Assembly (NCBI GenBank): GCA_028871055.1
Contig: JAGWON010000009.1
Location: 62,001 to 126,000, forward strand
Direction of reading: 5' to 3'
Origin: Alphaproteobacteria bacterium
GTDB taxonomy: Bacteria > Pseudomonadota > Alphaproteobacteria > ATCC43930 > CGMCC-115725
DNA: 64,000 nucleotides
The notes under the pieces are model-generated. The model did no database searches. It was not told the DNA's origin and was given only the letters and a program-made list of their open reading frames with translations. Each line of letters starts with the position of its first letter. Within the stretch, counting starts at the first letter, position 1. Positions 19,407 to 30,998 of the stretch are shown here, piece by piece. A program made the position numbers and the translations under genes.

Positions 19407-20249
19407 GTGACGGTTGCGCAGGTCGACAGCATGCCAGAGCGGCGCGGTGTCATCTATTCGGCCATCATGCACCTGCTCATCGTGCTGGCGGTGGTGCTGG
19501 GGCTGCCTTCGGTGTTTCAGACGCGTATCGACGAAGAACAGCCGATTGTCGTCCAGCTGGTGAATATCGGGCCGAAGACGTTGGCGACCATTAAGACGCT
19601 GACGCCGCCAAAGGAAAAAGCGCCGCCCAAGGTCGCCGAGATCGAGCCGAAGAAACCGACGCCGCCGCAACCGCAGCAGTCGAAGCCATCGCCGCCGCAA
19701 CCGCCGCCCGAGCCCAAGCCGGCCGAGGTCAAGGTTCCCGAAAAGCCCACGCCGCCCAAGCCGGAGGCCAAGTCGCAACCGCCGCAACCGCCACAACCGC
19801 TGCCGAAGCAGAAGAGGCAGGATCTGGCATTTGACGCCCTGTTGAAGAATCTGGCGGCGAAGCCGCTGCCGCAGGAGCAGTCGACGCAACCGGCAACGAA
19901 GCCGCAACCGTCGTCGCAACCGGTCGCGCCGCTGGGTTCGCAGCTTTCGGTGAGCGAGCTCGACCTCGTCAAGCAGCAGATCGAACAATGCTGGAACGTG
20001 CCGGCCGGAGCGCGCGACGCCCAGAACCTGACGCCGGAGTTCCACGTTTATATGAATCCGGACGGCACCGTACGATCCGCGACGCTGATGAATCCCGAGC
20101 GCCTGACCGACCCCTTCTTTCAGGCCGCTGCTGACAGCGCGCGCCGCGCGTTGTTCAACCCGAGCTGTCAGCCGCTCAAACTTCCGCCACAAAAATATGA
20201 CCAATGGCAGACTTTCACGATAACCTTTGACCCCAAGGACCTTTCATGA
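19407..20249 (+). CDS. tolA: Tol-Pal system protein TolA
   Basis: Single N-terminal TM, long Pro/Lys linker, TonB-like C-terminus; between tolR and tolB. Confidence 0.88.
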   Translation: MTVAQVDSMPERRGVIYSAIMHLLIVLAVVLGLPSVFQTRIDEEQPIVVQLVNIGPKTLATIKTLTPPKEKAPPKVAEIEPKKPTPPQPQQSKPSPPQPPPEPKPAEVKVPEKPTPPKPEAKSQPPQPPQPLPKQKRQDLAFDALLKNLAAKPLPQEQSTQPATKPQPSSQPVAPLGSQLSVSELDLVKQQIEQCWNVPAGARDAQNLTPEFHVYMNPDGTVRSATLMNPERLTDPFFQAAADSARRALFNPSCQPLKLPPQKYDQWQTFTITFDPKDLS

Positions 20250-21565
20250 ACCGCCTGCTCCGTCCGTTCGCTCTGCTAACGCTCGCCGCGCTCTGCATCC
20301 TGCCGCTCTCCGCGCGCGCGGAGCTCCACCTCGACATCACGCGCGGCAAGATCGAGCCGTTGCCGATCGCGATCCCAATCTTCGCGGGCAACGCCCAAGC
20401 CGCGGCCGGCATCACCCAAGTGCTGTCGGCGGATCTCGAACGCTCCGGTCTGTTCAAGCCGATCGACCCGCAGGCTTTCGTCGACAAGGATCCCAACTCG
20501 CACACCCCGCCCAACTATGGCGATTGGCGGGTGATCAACGCGCAGGCGCTGATTACCGGTGATGCGACGCAGATGCCGGACGGCAGGCTCCAGGTCGAGT
20601 TCCGGCTGTGGGACGTCTTCGCCGAGCAGCAACTTACTGGCTTGCGTTACACCACGACGGCGTCCAACTGGCGTCGCATCGCCCATATCATTGCCGACGC
20701 GGTCTATAAGCGCATCACTGGCGAGGAAGGTTATTTCGACACGCGCATCGTCTACATCGCCGAGAGTGGCCCCCTCGACCGACGCGTCAAGCGCCTCGCC
20801 ATCATGGACCAGGACGGCGCCGACAACCGCTATCTCACCGACGGCCGCGCCCTCGTGCTGACGCCGCGCTTCTCGCCGTCGACGCAGGAGATCACCTATC
20901 TTTCGTACGCGCGCGGCACGCCGCGGGTCTATCTCTTCAACATAGATACCGGCCAGCAGGAGGTACTGGGCGATTTCCCGGGCATGACCTTCGCCCCGCG
21001 CTTTTCGCCCGACGGCAACCGCGTGATCATGAGTCTGTCGGTCAACGGCGCGAGCGAGATCTATACGCTCGATCTCCGCACCCGTCGCGCCGTCCAGATC
21101 ACCAACACGCAGGCGATCGACACGTCGCCGTGCTATTCGCCCGATGGTCAGCATATCGTGTTCAATTCCGATCGCGGTGGATCGCAACAGCTCTACGTGA
21201 TGAACGCCGATGGCAGCAACATCCACCGTATCAGCTTCGGCTCGGGCCGCTACGGCACGCCGGTATGGTCGCCGCGCGGCGACCTGATCGCCTTCACCAA
21301 GATCGACAACGGCCAGTTCTATATCGGCGTCATGCATCCGGACGGGTCGGGCGAACGCCTGCTTACCAGCGGCTTCCTCGTTGAGGGTCCGAGTTGGGCG
21401 TCGAACGGTCGCGTGCTGGTCTATTTCCGCCAGACGCCAGCCGACTCGCGCGGTCGGGGTGCGTCCAGCCGCCTCTATACCATCGACCTAACGGGTTACA
21501 ACGAACGCGAGGTCGTTACGCCGACCGATGCTTCCGATCCGGCTTGGTCCCCCTTGCTTCCCTAA
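20246..21565 (+). CDS. tolB: Tol-Pal system protein TolB
   Basis: Beta-propeller repeats [63 protein letters not shown]. Confidence 0.96.
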   Translation: MNRLLRPFALLTLAALCILPLSARAELHLDITRGKIEPLPIAIPIFAGNAQAAAGITQVLSADLERSGLFKPIDPQAFVDKDPNSHTPPNYGDWRVINAQALITGDATQMPDGRLQVEFRLWDVFAEQQLTGLRYTTTASNWRRIAHIIADAVYKRITGEEGYFDTRIVYIAESGPLDRRVKRLAIMDQDGADNRYLTDGRALVLTPRFSPSTQEITYLSYARGTPRVYLFNIDTGQQEVLGDFPGMTFAPRFSPDGNRVIMSLSVNGASEIYTLDLRTRRAVQITNTQAIDTSPCYSPDGQHIVFNSDRGGSQQLYVMNADGSNIHRISFGSGRYGTPVWSPRGDLIAFTKIDNGQFYIGVMHPDGSGERLLTSGFLVEGPSWASNGRVLVYFRQTPADSRGRGASSRLYTIDLTGYNEREVVTPTDASDPAWSPLLP

Positions 21566-21583
21566 CAATCTCAGGGCTATAGT
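21554..21583 (+). promoter_or_regulatory. Candidate pal promoter TTGCTT-N18-TATAGT, -35 overlapping the tolB 3' end
   Basis: Hexamers read directly; 21617-21635 tandem repeat lies in the resulting 5' UTR. Confidence 0.45.
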
Positions 21584-21701
21584 CGCCAAAGTTTGTCTAT
21601 GCCACAGGTCGAATCGCATGTGATTTCATGTGATTGGGGTGTGGTAGGGGGGCCCCTTGGGCACTGCCGTCACGATCAAGAATCCAAACAAGGAGTGCAA
21701 A

Positions 21702-22166
21702 ATGAATTTCAGGTCACTTAGTGTGATCGCGGCGATGTTGCTGCTGGCAGCCTGCCAGAGTGCTCCGCAGTCCGGCGCCGGTGCCGGCGGGACCACGGCA
21801 GGCGCGGTGCCCGGCTCGCGCGAAGACTTCGTTCAGAACGTTGGCGACCGGGTCTTCTTCGACTTCGATAAGTCGGACATCAAGCCGGAAGGCGAAAAAA
21901 CTCTTGAGCGCCAGGCGGCGTGGCTGAAGAAATATCCGAACGCCAAGGTCACCGTCGAAGGCCATTGCGACGATCGCGGCACGCGCGAATATAACCTGGC
22001 GCTCGGCGCGCGTCGCGCCAACGCTGTGAAGCGCGCGCTGGTCGCTCTCGGCATCGATCCCAATCGCATCACGACGATCAGCTACGGCAAGGAACGTCCG
22101 GCCGTGATCGGTGACAACGAAGCGGCTTGGGCGCAGAACCGCCGCGGCGTGACCGTCGTCCAGTAA
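21702..22166 (+). CDS. pal: Peptidoglycan-associated lipoprotein Pal
   Basis: Lipobox LLAAC; OmpA-like VTVEGHCDDRGTREYNLALGARRANAVKRALV. Confidence 0.96.
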   Translation: MNFRSLSVIAAMLLLAACQSAPQSGAGAGGTTAGAVPGSREDFVQNVGDRVFFDFDKSDIKPEGEKTLERQAAWLKKYPNAKVTVEGHCDDRGTREYNLALGARRANAVKRALVALGIDPNRITTISYGKERPAVIGDNEAAWAQNRRGVTVVQ

Positions 22167-22194
22167 CGGACCGAGACGTCCGATCGGATCACGA

Positions 22195-22252
22195 GGCGCC
22201 TGCTCCTTTCCGGCGACGGACGAGTCGCGGAGGGGCAGGCGCCCTTTTTTTG
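22195..22252 (+). terminator. Intrinsic terminator after pal
   Basis: Stem GGCGCCTGCtCC / GGggCAGGCGCC followed by CTTTTTTTG. Confidence 0.85.
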
Positions 22253-22298
22253 CCCTAATGCTCGATCATCTCTTGGGGCGCCAAGGACTGCGGCCGCC

Positions 22299-23186
22299 AT
22301 GCGCTTCCTGATCATTTTGTTTTCGTTCGCCGTGCTGCTGGGCTCGGCTCATGCCGCGCGGGCGCAGGATTCGAGCGACGCGGCCGCGCTTAACAATCGC
22401 CTCGATCGCATGGAGCGCGATCTCAATGCGCTGGAGCGGCAGGTTTATCGCGGCGGCGGGTCGCCGCCGGCGGCGACCACGAACGGCGGTGCGCCGGAAG
22501 GTTCCGGACCGGCGGTGCTGCAAACCGAAGATCGCCTGGCCCGGCTCGATGACCAGATGCGCGATCTCAACGGCAAGGTCGAGGTCATCAACAACGCCAT
22601 CAGCCAGATGAACGAGCGGCTCGACAAGCTTTCGAATGACGTCGATATGCGGCTGAGCGCCCTCGAGCGCGGCGGCGCGGCGCCGGTTGCGAACGGCGCA
22701 TCGGGTTCGCCGGCGCCTGGGGCCGTGCCATCCCGGGCCGCCGCGGGCACACTCGGCACATTGCCGGCGGCGCCCTCGGGCGCTGCCCCGGCCGCGACGG
22801 CGGCGTCGCCGCGCGAGCAGTATCAAGACGCCTTCGCTCTGCTGCGTCGCGCCGATTATCCGGGCGCCGAGCAGGCGCTCCGCACCTTCATCGCACAGCA
22901 CCCCAACGATCCGCTTGCGGGCAACGCGCAATATTGGCTTGGCGAGACCTATTACGTTCGCCGCAACTGGAAGGACGCGGCGATCGCATTCGCCGAGGGC
23001 TACCAGAAGTATCCGAAGAGCAGCAAGGCCCCGGACGAGCTGCTCAAGCTGGCCATGTCGCTCGGCAACATGGGCCAGAAGGCCAATGCCTGCACCGCCC
23101 TGGGCCGGCTGCGACGCGACTTCCCGCAGATGCCCGCGAACGTCCGGGGTCCGGCCACCGCCGAGAAGCAGCGCCTGGGCTGCTGA
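22299..23186 (+). CDS. cpoB: Tol-Pal system protein YbgF/CpoB
   Basis: Signal peptide, coiled coil, TPRs (YQDAFALLRRADYPGAEQALRTFI, NAQYWLGETYYVRRNWKDAA). Confidence 0.93.
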   Translation: MRFLIILFSFAVLLGSAHAARAQDSSDAAALNNRLDRMERDLNALERQVYRGGGSPPAATTNGGAPEGSGPAVLQTEDRLARLDDQMRDLNGKVEVINNAISQMNERLDKLSNDVDMRLSALERGGAAPVANGASGSPAPGAVPSRAAAGTLGTLPAAPSGAAPAATAASPREQYQDAFALLRRADYPGAEQALRTFIAQHPNDPLAGNAQYWLGETYYVRRNWKDAAIAFAEGYQKYPKSSKAPDELLKLAMSLGNMGQKANACTALGRLRRDFPQMPANVRGPATAEKQRLGC

Positions 23187-23190
23187 CGGC

Positions 23191-24525
23191 ATGGAAGGCG
23201 CCGTCGCCGGCTCGATGACGCCGCTCGCCGCGGCCGAGTTCGAGCCGCTGATGGCGCGGTTCGCGCCGTTCGAGCCCCAACCGCATCTTGCGGTCGCCTG
23301 TTCAGGCGGCGGCGACAGCATGGCGCTCGCCGTTCTCGCCGATCGCTGGGTGCGGTCACGCGGCGGTAGCGTGACCGCGCTGATCGTCGATCATAGCCTG
23401 CGGCCGGAATCGGCACGCGAAGCGGAGAGTGTCGGCCGCGCGCTTGCCGCGCGCGGCATCACCTATTGCGTACTCGTCCGCTCCGAAGCATTGCCCGCGA
23501 CCAATCTCGAGGATGCGGCGCGTCGTGCACGCTATCGGCTGCTCGAATCCTGGTGCGAGGAGCATGGCGTTCTCCATCTGCTGACCGCGCATCATCGCGA
23601 CGACCAGGCCGAGACGCTCCTCATGAGGCTGGCGCGTGGCAGCGGGCTCGACGGCCTGACCGGTATTGCGCCGGAAAGTGCGCGCCGCGCCTGCCGTGTG
23701 TTGCGGCCGCTGCTCGGCGTTGCGCCCGAACGGTTGCGCGCGACGCTGCACGGCCTCGGCATCGGCTACGTCGAGGATCCGATGAATCACGATCCGGCGT
23801 TTCAGCGCGTGCGTCTCCGCGCAGCGCGCGCGTTCCTTGCCGAGGAGGGATTATCGGCCGATCGACTGGCCGCGACGGCGTCGCGGCTGGCGCGTGCCCG
23901 GATGGCGATCGAGGCCATGGTCGACAGCGCGCTGGCGCGCGCCGTGGTGCTTGATCCCTGCGGCTTCGTGCGGGTCGACATCGCGATCCTCAAGGCGGCG
24001 CCGGAAGAAGCCGGCCTGCGCGCGTTGTCCGCCGTGCTGGCGACGGTGGGCGGGGCGGATTATCCGGTCAGGCTCGAGCGCCTCGAGCGCCTCTACCGCG
24101 CGTTGCCCGATGGCATCGCTGGCGGGCGAACGCTCGGCGGTTGCTGGTTGCTGCCCAAGGTTGGCCGGGTCGTGGTTTGTCGGGAGCCGGCGGCCGTTGC
24201 TGGCCCGCTTGCGTTACCGCCCGGCGGGCGGTTGCATTGGGACGGGCGCTTTGCGATCACGGCGCCGGAAGGCGCGCCGGCCGGCCTGACCGTGGCGGCC
24301 ATCGGCACCGATGCCGCGGCGCGGCTGGCAGCCGAGAGTCGCGGCGGCGGCCTGCCGGCAGTGATCCGGACGACGTTGCCGGGCCTGTTCGACGCCGACG
24401 GGCTGGCGGCGGTGCCGGCTTTGGCTTGGCACCGGAGCGATGTCGGTGCGACCCTCGCCCGCCCCGAAATTGCCGTTTTCACGCCGTTGCGGCCGCTCTC
24501 GGGCTCGGGGTTTACAGTTGTTTAA
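23191..24525 (+). CDS. tilS: tRNA(Ile)-lysidine synthase
   Basis: VACSGGGDSMALAVLADRW PP-loop; HHRDDQAETLLMRLARGSGLDGLTG. Confidence 0.94.
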   Translation: MEGAVAGSMTPLAAAEFEPLMARFAPFEPQPHLAVACSGGGDSMALAVLADRWVRSRGGSVTALIVDHSLRPESAREAESVGRALAARGITYCVLVRSEALPATNLEDAARRARYRLLESWCEEHGVLHLLTAHHRDDQAETLLMRLARGSGLDGLTGIAPESARRACRVLRPLLGVAPERLRATLHGLGIGYVEDPMNHDPAFQRVRLRAARAFLAEEGLSADRLAATASRLARARMAIEAMVDSALARAVVLDPCGFVRVDIAILKAAPEEAGLRALSAVLATVGGADYPVRLERLERLYRALPDGIAGGRTLGGCWLLPKVGRVVVCREPAAVAGPLALPPGGRLHWDGRFAITAPEGAPAGLTVAAIGTDAAARLAAESRGGGLPAVIRTTLPGLFDADGLAAVPALAWHRSDVGATLARPEIAVFTPLRPLSGSGFTVV

Positions 24526-24636
24526 GTGCAAAGTCTTCTTATGTAGTAACATGGCGCGGCGATGGGGCGGAGTGTCCGGCCCTGCAGCCTTCAGAACGAC
24601 AGGCGGCCGGCTCAGCATGGAAGGGCCATTGGACTC

Positions 24637-26583
24637 GTGAACAATTTCGGCAAAAACCTCGCCCTTTGGATCATCATCGGCCTGCTCCTGGTCGCTCTGT
24701 TCAATCTCTTTCAGAGTTCGACCACCCACGCGCCGCAGAACAGCCTAGCGTATTCCGAATTTATCAATGACGTGAACCGCGGCGAGGTCCGCCAAGTCAC
24801 CATCCAGACCGGCGCCCAGGGTAGCACAGTCGCCGGCAAGTTCAGCGACGGCCGCGACTTCTCGACCTATGTGCCGAACGATCCCAATCTCGTCAGCCGC
24901 CTGCTCGAAAAGGGCGTGGTCATCCGCGCCACACCGACCGAAGAGAACATGCCGTCGCTGTTCGGCATCCTGATCTCGTGGTTCCCGATGCTGTTGCTGA
25001 TCGGCGTGTGGATCTTTTTCATGCGTCAGATGCAGGGCGGCGGCGGCAGGGCGATGGGCTTCGGCAAAAGCCGCGCCAGATTGCTGACGGAAAAGGTCGG
25101 CCGCATCACCTTCGATGACGTCGCCGGCATCGACGAGGCCAAGAACGAGCTCGAGGAAATCGTCGAATACCTCAAGGATCCGCAGAAGTTCCAGCGCCTC
25201 GGCGGCAAGATTCCGAAGGGCGTGCTGCTGGTCGGCCCGCCCGGCACCGGCAAGACGCTGCTGGCGCGCGCCATCGCCGGCGAGGCGAACGTGCCGTTCT
25301 TCACCATCTCGGGCTCCGATTTCGTCGAGATGTTCGTCGGCGTCGGTGCGTCGCGCGTGCGCGACATGTTCGAGCAAGGCAAGAAGAACGCGCCGTGCAT
25401 CATCTTCATCGACGAGATCGATGCGGTGGGCCGCCATCGCGGCGCCGGCCTCGGCGGCGGCAACGACGAGCGCGAGCAGACCCTCAATCAGCTGCTGGTC
25501 GAGATGGACGGGTTCGAGGCGAACGAAGGCGTGATCCTGATCGCCGCGACCAACCGGCCCGACGTGCTCGATCCCGCGCTGCTGCGCCCGGGCCGCTTCG
25601 ACCGCCAAGTCGTCGTGCCGAATCCTGACGTGGTCGGCCGCGAGAAGATCCTGAAAGTGCATATGCGCAAGGTGCCGCTGGCGTCGGATGTCGACCCGCG
25701 CATCATCGCTCGCGGTACGCCTGGCTTCTCTGGCGCCGATCTTGCCAACCTCGTCAACGAGGCGGCGCTGATGGCGGCGCGCAAGGGCAAGCGCTCGGTC
25801 ACCATGGCCGAATTCGAGCAGTCCAAGGACAAGGTGATGATGGGCGCCGAGCGGCGTTCCATGGTCATGACCGAGGACGAGAAGAAGCTCACGGCCTATC
25901 ATGAAGGCGGTCATGCGCTGTGCATGCTTTACGCCGAAGGCCACGAGCCGCTGCACAAGGTGACGATTATCCCGCGCGGCCGCGCACTCGGTATCACCAT
26001 GTTCTTGCCCGAGCGCGACAAGTACAGCCAGTCGCGCAAGGAGCTCGAGGCGATGGTCACCAGCTTGTTCGGCGGCCGTGTCGCCGAGGAGCTGATCTTC
26101 GGTTCCGAGAAGGTCACCACCGGCGCCGCCGACGACATCAAGCGCGCAACCAATCTGGCGCGCCGCATGGTCACGGAGTTCGGCTTCAGCGACAAGCTGG
26201 GTCCGCTGCGCTACAGCGACAACGAAGAAGAGGTCTTCCTCGGCCATTCGGTGACGCAGCGCAAGAACGTCTCCGACGCCACCGCCAAGGTCATCGACGA
26301 GGAAATTCGCCGCATCGTCGAAGAAGGCGAGAAGCGCGCGCGCGATATCCTGACCGGCCATGTCGACGAACTGCACGCTCTTGCCAAGGGCTTGCTCGAA
26401 TTCGAGACGCTCTCGGCCGACGAGATCCGTCGTATCATCCGCGGCGAAAAGATCGTGCGCGACACCGGCCCTGCTCTCGAGGAGCCCGCCAAGCCGGCGC
26501 CCGGGCGACGCCCCTCGGTACCGTCCGCGGGTCGCGACAAGCCGGCCAGCGGCGTCGAACCCGAACCGCAGCCGGGCGGCTGA
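24637..26583 (+). CDS. ftsH: ATP-dependent zinc metalloprotease FtsH (GTG start)
   Basis: [41 protein letters not shown] (HEXXH) zinc site. Confidence 0.97.
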   Translation: MNNFGKNLALWIIIGLLLVALFNLFQSSTTHAPQNSLAYSEFINDVNRGEVRQVTIQTGAQGSTVAGKFSDGRDFSTYVPNDPNLVSRLLEKGVVIRATPTEENMPSLFGILISWFPMLLLIGVWIFFMRQMQGGGGRAMGFGKSRARLLTEKVGRITFDDVAGIDEAKNELEEIVEYLKDPQKFQRLGGKIPKGVLLVGPPGTGKTLLARAIAGEANVPFFTISGSDFVEMFVGVGASRVRDMFEQGKKNAPCIIFIDEIDAVGRHRGAGLGGGNDEREQTLNQLLVEMDGFEANEGVILIAATNRPDVLDPALLRPGRFDRQVVVPNPDVVGREKILKVHMRKVPLASDVDPRIIARGTPGFSGADLANLVNEAALMAARKGKRSVTMAEFEQSKDKVMMGAERRSMVMTEDEKKLTAYHEGGHALCMLYAEGHEPLHKVTIIPRGRALGITMFLPERDKYSQSRKELEAMVTSLFGGRVAEELIFGSEKVTTGAADDIKRATNLARRMVTEFGFSDKLGPLRYSDNEEEVFLGHSVTQRKNVSDATAKVIDEEIRRIVEEGEKRARDILTGHVDELHALAKGLLEFETLSADEIRRIIRGEKIVRDTGPALEEPAKPAPGRRPSVPSAGRDKPASGVEPEPQPGG

Positions 26584-26605
26584 GCCGTCTCGCGCTCCAG
26601 GGGGC

Positions 26606-27982
26606 ATGGTGAAGTCGACGACGCGCAAGCTGTTCGGCACCGACGGCATCCGCGGCACCGCGAATCGCGAGCCGATGACCGCCGATACCGCGCTCAAGGT
26701 GGCGATGGCGGCGGCCTTCGTGTTGCGCCGCGGCGATCACCGCCATCTCGTCGTCATCGGCAAGGACACGCGGCTTTCGGGCTACCTGATCGAGCCCGCG
26801 CTGACCTCGGGCTTCATTGCCATGGGTATGGACGTCGTGCTGGTCGGCCCGCTGCCGACGCCGGCGATCGCCATGCTGACCCGCAGTCTGCGCGCCGATC
26901 TCGGCGTCATGATCTCGGCTTCGCACAATCCCTACGAGGACAACGGCGTCAAGCTGTTCGGCCCCGACGGTTTCAAGCTGTCCGACGAGATCGAGGCGCA
27001 GATCGAAGTGGCGTTCGACCGCGCCGCCGATCAACGCGCCACGTCCAAGGGGCTGGGCCGCGCCAAGCGCCTCGACGACGCCGGCGGCCGCTACATCGAA
27101 TTCGTCAAGAACACCTTCCCCAAGGGTCTGCGGCTCGACGGCCTGAAAGTGGTGGTCGATTGCGCCAACGGCGCCGCCTATAAGGTCGCGCCCACCGTGC
27201 TGTGGGAACTGGGTGCAGAGGTCGTGCCGGTGGCTGTCACGCCCGACGGCATCAACATCAACCGTGATTGCGGCGCCACAGCGCCCGAGACGATGCAGGA
27301 GGCGGTGGTGACGCACGGCGCCGATCTCGGTATCGCGCTCGACGGCGACGCCGACCGCCTGATCATGGCCGACGAGCATGGCCGTATGCTCGACGGCGAC
27401 CAACTGATGGCGCTGATCGCAGTCAATTGGCACCGCAACCGCCGGCTCGCGCCGTCGGGCATCGTCGCCACGGTCATGTCGAATCTGGGGTTCGAGCGAC
27501 ACTTGGCGGGCAGCGGCGTCGCCGTGACGCGCACGCAGGTGGGCGACCGCTATGTCGTCGAGACGATGCGCCGCATCGGCAGCAACCTCGGCGGCGAGCA
27601 GTCGGGCCATATCATCCTCGGCGACTATTCGACCACCGGCGACGGCCTGATCGCCGCGCTTCAGGTCCTCGCCGCGATCGTCGAAACCGGCGCGCCGGCC
27701 AGCCGGGTCTGCAAGGTTTTCGAGCCGGTGCCGCAATTGCTGCGCAACGTCCGGGTGAACGGCGTCGGCTTGCTCGACGACGGGGCGATCAAGGCCGCCA
27801 TTGGCGCCGCCGAACGCCGTCTCGGCGCGCAAGGCCGCCTGCTGGTCCGCAAATCCGGCACCGAGCCGCTGATCCGCATCATGGCCGAGGGCGAGGACCA
27901 GACGCTAGTGGCCGAGATCGTCGAGAGCGTCGCCGCTGCGGTGGCCGCGGCGGGACACGCGGAGGAAAGCGCGGCCGAATGA
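26606..27982 (+). CDS. glmM: Phosphoglucosamine mutase
   Basis: [39 protein letters not shown]. Confidence 0.97.
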   Translation: MVKSTTRKLFGTDGIRGTANREPMTADTALKVAMAAAFVLRRGDHRHLVVIGKDTRLSGYLIEPALTSGFIAMGMDVVLVGPLPTPAIAMLTRSLRADLGVMISASHNPYEDNGVKLFGPDGFKLSDEIEAQIEVAFDRAADQRATSKGLGRAKRLDDAGGRYIEFVKNTFPKGLRLDGLKVVVDCANGAAYKVAPTVLWELGAEVVPVAVTPDGININRDCGATAPETMQEAVVTHGADLGIALDGDADRLIMADEHGRMLDGDQLMALIAVNWHRNRRLAPSGIVATVMSNLGFERHLAGSGVAVTRTQVGDRYVVETMRRIGSNLGGEQSGHIILGDYSTTGDGLIAALQVLAAIVETGAPASRVCKVFEPVPQLLRNVRVNGVGLLDDGAIKAAIGAAERRLGAQGRLLVRKSGTEPLIRIMAEGEDQTLVAEIVESVAAAVAAAGHAEESAAE

Positions 27983-28839
27983 CCGGCCGCGTGCTCATCG
28001 TCGCCGGCTCGGATTCCTCGGCCGGTGCGGGCATCCAAGCCGATATCAAGACCGTGATGGCGCTGGGCGGCTATGCCGCCACGGCGATCACGGCGCTGAC
28101 CGCGCAGAGCACGTTCGGCGTCGCCGCCGTGCTGCCGGTCGGGCCCGATTTCGTTCGCCGCCAGATCGAGGCCGTGCTGGCCGATATCGGCGCCGATGCG
28201 GTCAAGACCGGTATGCTGGTCGATGCGGCGGTGGTCGAGACGGTGGCCGACGCGCTCGCGGCGCTCGCGCCGACCGTGCCGCTGGTCATCGATCCGGTGA
28301 TCGCTGCCACCAGCGGCACGGCGCTCCTCGATGAACCCGGCGTCGAGCGCCTGAAGCGTCGCTTGATCGCACGGGCCGCCGTGGTCACACCCAACGTCCC
28401 CGAGGCCGCGATGCTGACCGGCCTCACCGTCGCCGATCTGGACGGCATGCGGCGCGCCGCCGATGCGCTGCTGCGCCTGGGCGCCGGCGCGGTGGTGGTG
28501 AAGGGCGGCCATCTTCAGGGCGAGACGCTCGCCGACCTCGTCGTCACGCCGCGCGACAGTTTCGTGCTCGAAGCACGGCGACAGAAGACCCGCGCAACCC
28601 ACGGCACCGGCTGCACCTACGCCTCGGCTATCGCCGCCGGCCTGGCGCAGGGCTTGGCGCTCCGGCGGGCGATCGAGCGCGCGCACGATTTTGTGCAGCA
28701 GGCGATCCGCCACGCGCCCGGTCTAGGCAAAGGCCGCGGCCCGCTGGGATACGCACCGCTGCCGGCCGGGCGCAAGACGAGGGGGAAGCATGTCCGACGC
28801 CATTCGCTACGCCGACGAGCCAAGTCTCGGCGTCGATGA
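27979..28839 (+). CDS. thiD: Bifunctional hydroxymethylpyrimidine kinase/phosphomethylpyrimidine kinase
   Basis: [56 protein letters not shown]. Confidence 0.95.
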   Translation: MTGRVLIVAGSDSSAGAGIQADIKTVMALGGYAATAITALTAQSTFGVAAVLPVGPDFVRRQIEAVLADIGADAVKTGMLVDAAVVETVADALAALAPTVPLVIDPVIAATSGTALLDEPGVERLKRRLIARAAVVTPNVPEAAMLTGLTVADLDGMRRAADALLRLGAGAVVVKGGHLQGETLADLVVTPRDSFVLEARRQKTRATHGTGCTYASAIAAGLAQGLALRRAIERAHDFVQQAIRHAPGLGKGRGPLGYAPLPAGRKTRGKHVRRHSLRRRAKSRRR

Positions 28840-29200
28840 ATTCGTCGACGTGCTGCGGCGCTCGACCTTGGCCGAGCGCCGGCCGATCGACGATCGCGGC
28901 CGCATCGCCCGCATGCTCGATCGCGCCGATATCAGACTTTGCGCCCGCGATGCTGCCGGGTTGCTCGTCGGCGTGTCGCGTGCGCTGACCGATTTCGCCT
29001 ACTGCCGCTATCTCACGGACTTGGCGGTTGACGCCGTCTGGCAGCGACGCGGCATCGGCAGAGAGCTGATTCGCCGCACCCACGCTCTTGCCGGGCCGGG
29101 TACGCAGCTTATCCTGCTCGCAGCGCCCAAGGCCATGAGCTATTACCCGCATGTCGGTCTGACGCGCTCGGAACGCGCTTTCACCATCGAGCGGCGCTGA
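28790..29200 (+). CDS. GNAT family N-acetyltransferase
   Basis: LTDLAVDAVWQRRGIGRELIRRTHAL (RxxGIG motif). Confidence 0.85.
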   Translation: MSDAIRYADEPSLGVDEFVDVLRRSTLAERRPIDDRGRIARMLDRADIRLCARDAAGLLVGVSRALTDFAYCRYLTDLAVDAVWQRRGIGRELIRRTHALAGPGTQLILLAAPKAMSYYPHVGLTRSERAFTIERR

Positions 29201-29235
29201 GCTAGATTGCCGCGCCGCGGAGTGGAGTGCAGGTG

Positions 29236-29685
29236 ATGGCCGAGCGCTATTTCGACGATTTCAAGGTGGGCGAAAGGTTCAGCACCGCGACCAAGACCGT
29301 CACCCAGGACATGATCGTCGAATTCGCCAAGGTCTACGACCCGCAGCCGTTCCACATCGATCCCGCAGCGGCGAAGCACAGCATCTTCGGCGGGCTGATC
29401 GCGAGCGGCTTCCAGACCCTCGCGCTGGGCTTCCGGCTGTTTTGGGATACCGGGCTGTTCAAGGCCGCCAGCATGGGCTCGCCCGGCTTCGACGAACTCC
29501 GCTGGCTCAAGCCGGTGCGGCCGGGCGACACGTTGCGCGTCGAGATGGAGGTGACGGAGAGCCGCCCGTCGCAATCGAAGCCCGACCGCGGCATCATACG
29601 CGCCGGCTTCCGAATCCTAAACCAGAACAGCGAGGCGGTGCTGACCTTCAACTCGATGCACCTGCTCAAGCGCAAACTGGACTGA
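29236..29685 (+). CDS. MaoC family dehydratase
   Basis: DFKVGERFSTATKTVTQDMIVEFAKVYDPQPFHIDP; IFGGLIASGFQTLAL. Confidence 0.9.
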   Translation: MAERYFDDFKVGERFSTATKTVTQDMIVEFAKVYDPQPFHIDPAAAKHSIFGGLIASGFQTLALGFRLFWDTGLFKAASMGSPGFDELRWLKPVRPGDTLRVEMEVTESRPSQSKPDRGIIRAGFRILNQNSEAVLTFNSMHLLKRKLD

Positions 29686-29773
29686 CGCGGCGATTCGGCT
29701 GCGGCAGGACGACGCGCCGCGGCTCCTTTTACCATGTGCGATTGACGCGGCCGGCGAACGCCCGTAGTTTCTT

Positions 29774-29820
29774 CGGCGGGACACGCCCCCCCAACGGGGC
29801 GCGGCTATTCTGGAAGGAAT
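29774..29820 (+). ncRNA. Candidate serC-type leader RNA motif
   Basis: Just upstream of serC: hairpin GGCG-GGACA-CGCC, then CCCC/GGGG pairing, then TATTC-TGGAAG-GAATA enclosing the RBS; preceded by TTGACG-N17-TAGTTT promoter. Family assignment from memory of the alphaproteobacterial serC motif. Confidence 0.55.
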
Positions 29821-29826
29821 AGATTC

Positions 29827-30984
29827 ATGAAGCCGAATTCTCGGCCCGCCAATCCGTCATTTTCGTCTGGTCCTTGCGCCAAGCGTCCCGGGTGGAGCTT
29901 GCAGGCGCTCGATGCCGCGCTGCTGGGCCGCTCGCATCGCTCCAAGCCGGGCAAGGCCAAGCTGAAAGAGGTAGTCGACCGTTCGCGGCACCTCCTCGGC
30001 ATGCCGAAGGACTACCGCCTCGGCATCGTGCCCGCTTCCGATACTGGCGCGGTCGAGATGGTGATGTGGTCGCTCTTGGGCGCGCTCGGCGTCGACCTGC
30101 TGGCCTGGGAGGTCTTTGGCGAGGGCTGGGCAACCGACGTCGAGAAGCAGCTCAAACTCGCGGATCTGCGCGTCATGCGCGCGCCCTACGGCGCGATTCC
30201 CGATCTCGCCAAGGTCGATACCGACCGCGATGTGGTCTTTCCCTGGAACGGCACGACGTCGGGCGCGCGCATCCACGGCGGCGACTGGATCAAGTCCGAC
30301 CGCAAGGGCCTGACCATCTGCGACGCGACATCCGCGGTTTTCGCGATGGACCTGCCGTGGCCCAAGCTCGACGTTGTCACCTGGTCCTGGCAGAAGGTGC
30401 TCGGCGGCGAGGCGGCGCACGGCATGCTCGCGCTGTCGCCCCGCGCCGTGGAGCGGCTTGAGACCTACAAGCCCGCCTGGCCGCTGCCCAAGATCTTCCG
30501 CCTCACCTCGAAGGGCAAGTTTGCCGAGAACATTTTCCAGGAAGAGACCATCAACACGCCATCCCTGCTCGTGGTTGAGGACGCGATCGACGGGCTCAAA
30601 TGGGCCGAATCGATTGGCGGGCTCGCCGCGCTCAAGACACGCTGCGAGGCCAACTTGGCTGCAATCGCCCGTTGGGTGGCGAAGTCGGCGTGGATCGAGT
30701 TCCTGGTCGCTGATCCGAAGATCCGCTCCTGCACCTCGGTCTGCCTCAGGATCGTCGATGACTGGTTCCTGCGCCTGACGCCGGACGCACAGCGCGCCCA
30801 GGTGAAGCGCATCGAGGCGCTGCTCGACGCCGAAGGTGTTGCCCACGACATCGCCGGCCATCGCGACGCGCCGCCGGGCCTGCGGATCTGGTGCGGCGCC
30901 ACCGTCGAGACCCGCGACGTCGAAGCGCTGCTGCCGTGGCTCGACTGGGCGTTCGGCGACGTGCGCCGCGCCGCCGCCGCCTGA
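29827..30984 (+). CDS. serC: Phosphoserine aminotransferase
   Basis: [46 protein letters not shown]. Confidence 0.95.
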   Translation: MKPNSRPANPSFSSGPCAKRPGWSLQALDAALLGRSHRSKPGKAKLKEVVDRSRHLLGMPKDYRLGIVPASDTGAVEMVMWSLLGALGVDLLAWEVFGEGWATDVEKQLKLADLRVMRAPYGAIPDLAKVDTDRDVVFPWNGTTSGARIHGGDWIKSDRKGLTICDATSAVFAMDLPWPKLDVVTWSWQKVLGGEAAHGMLALSPRAVERLETYKPAWPLPKIFRLTSKGKFAENIFQEETINTPSLLVVEDAIDGLKWAESIGGLAALKTRCEANLAAIARWVAKSAWIEFLVADPKIRSCTSVCLRIVDDWFLRLTPDAQRAQVKRIEALLDAEGVAHDIAGHRDAPPGLRIWCGATVETRDVEALLPWLDWAFGDVRRAAAA

Positions 30985-30998
30985 ACCTGGTCGCCATC

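Noticed and set aside
19640-19930. CCGCAACCG-rich repeats in tolA as a repeat array or CRISPR
   Set aside because: Codon-level repetition of a Pro/Lys/Gln linker in TolA. No CRISPR-like repeat-spacer pattern seen anywhere in the window.
24745-26697. 650-aa antisense ORF over ftsH/glmM
   Set aside because: Mirror frame of highly conserved ftsH; no recognisable domain.
26435-28713. Antisense ORFs (465 and 350 aa) over glmM and thiD
   Set aside because: Antisense shadows in high-GC sequence without domain signatures.
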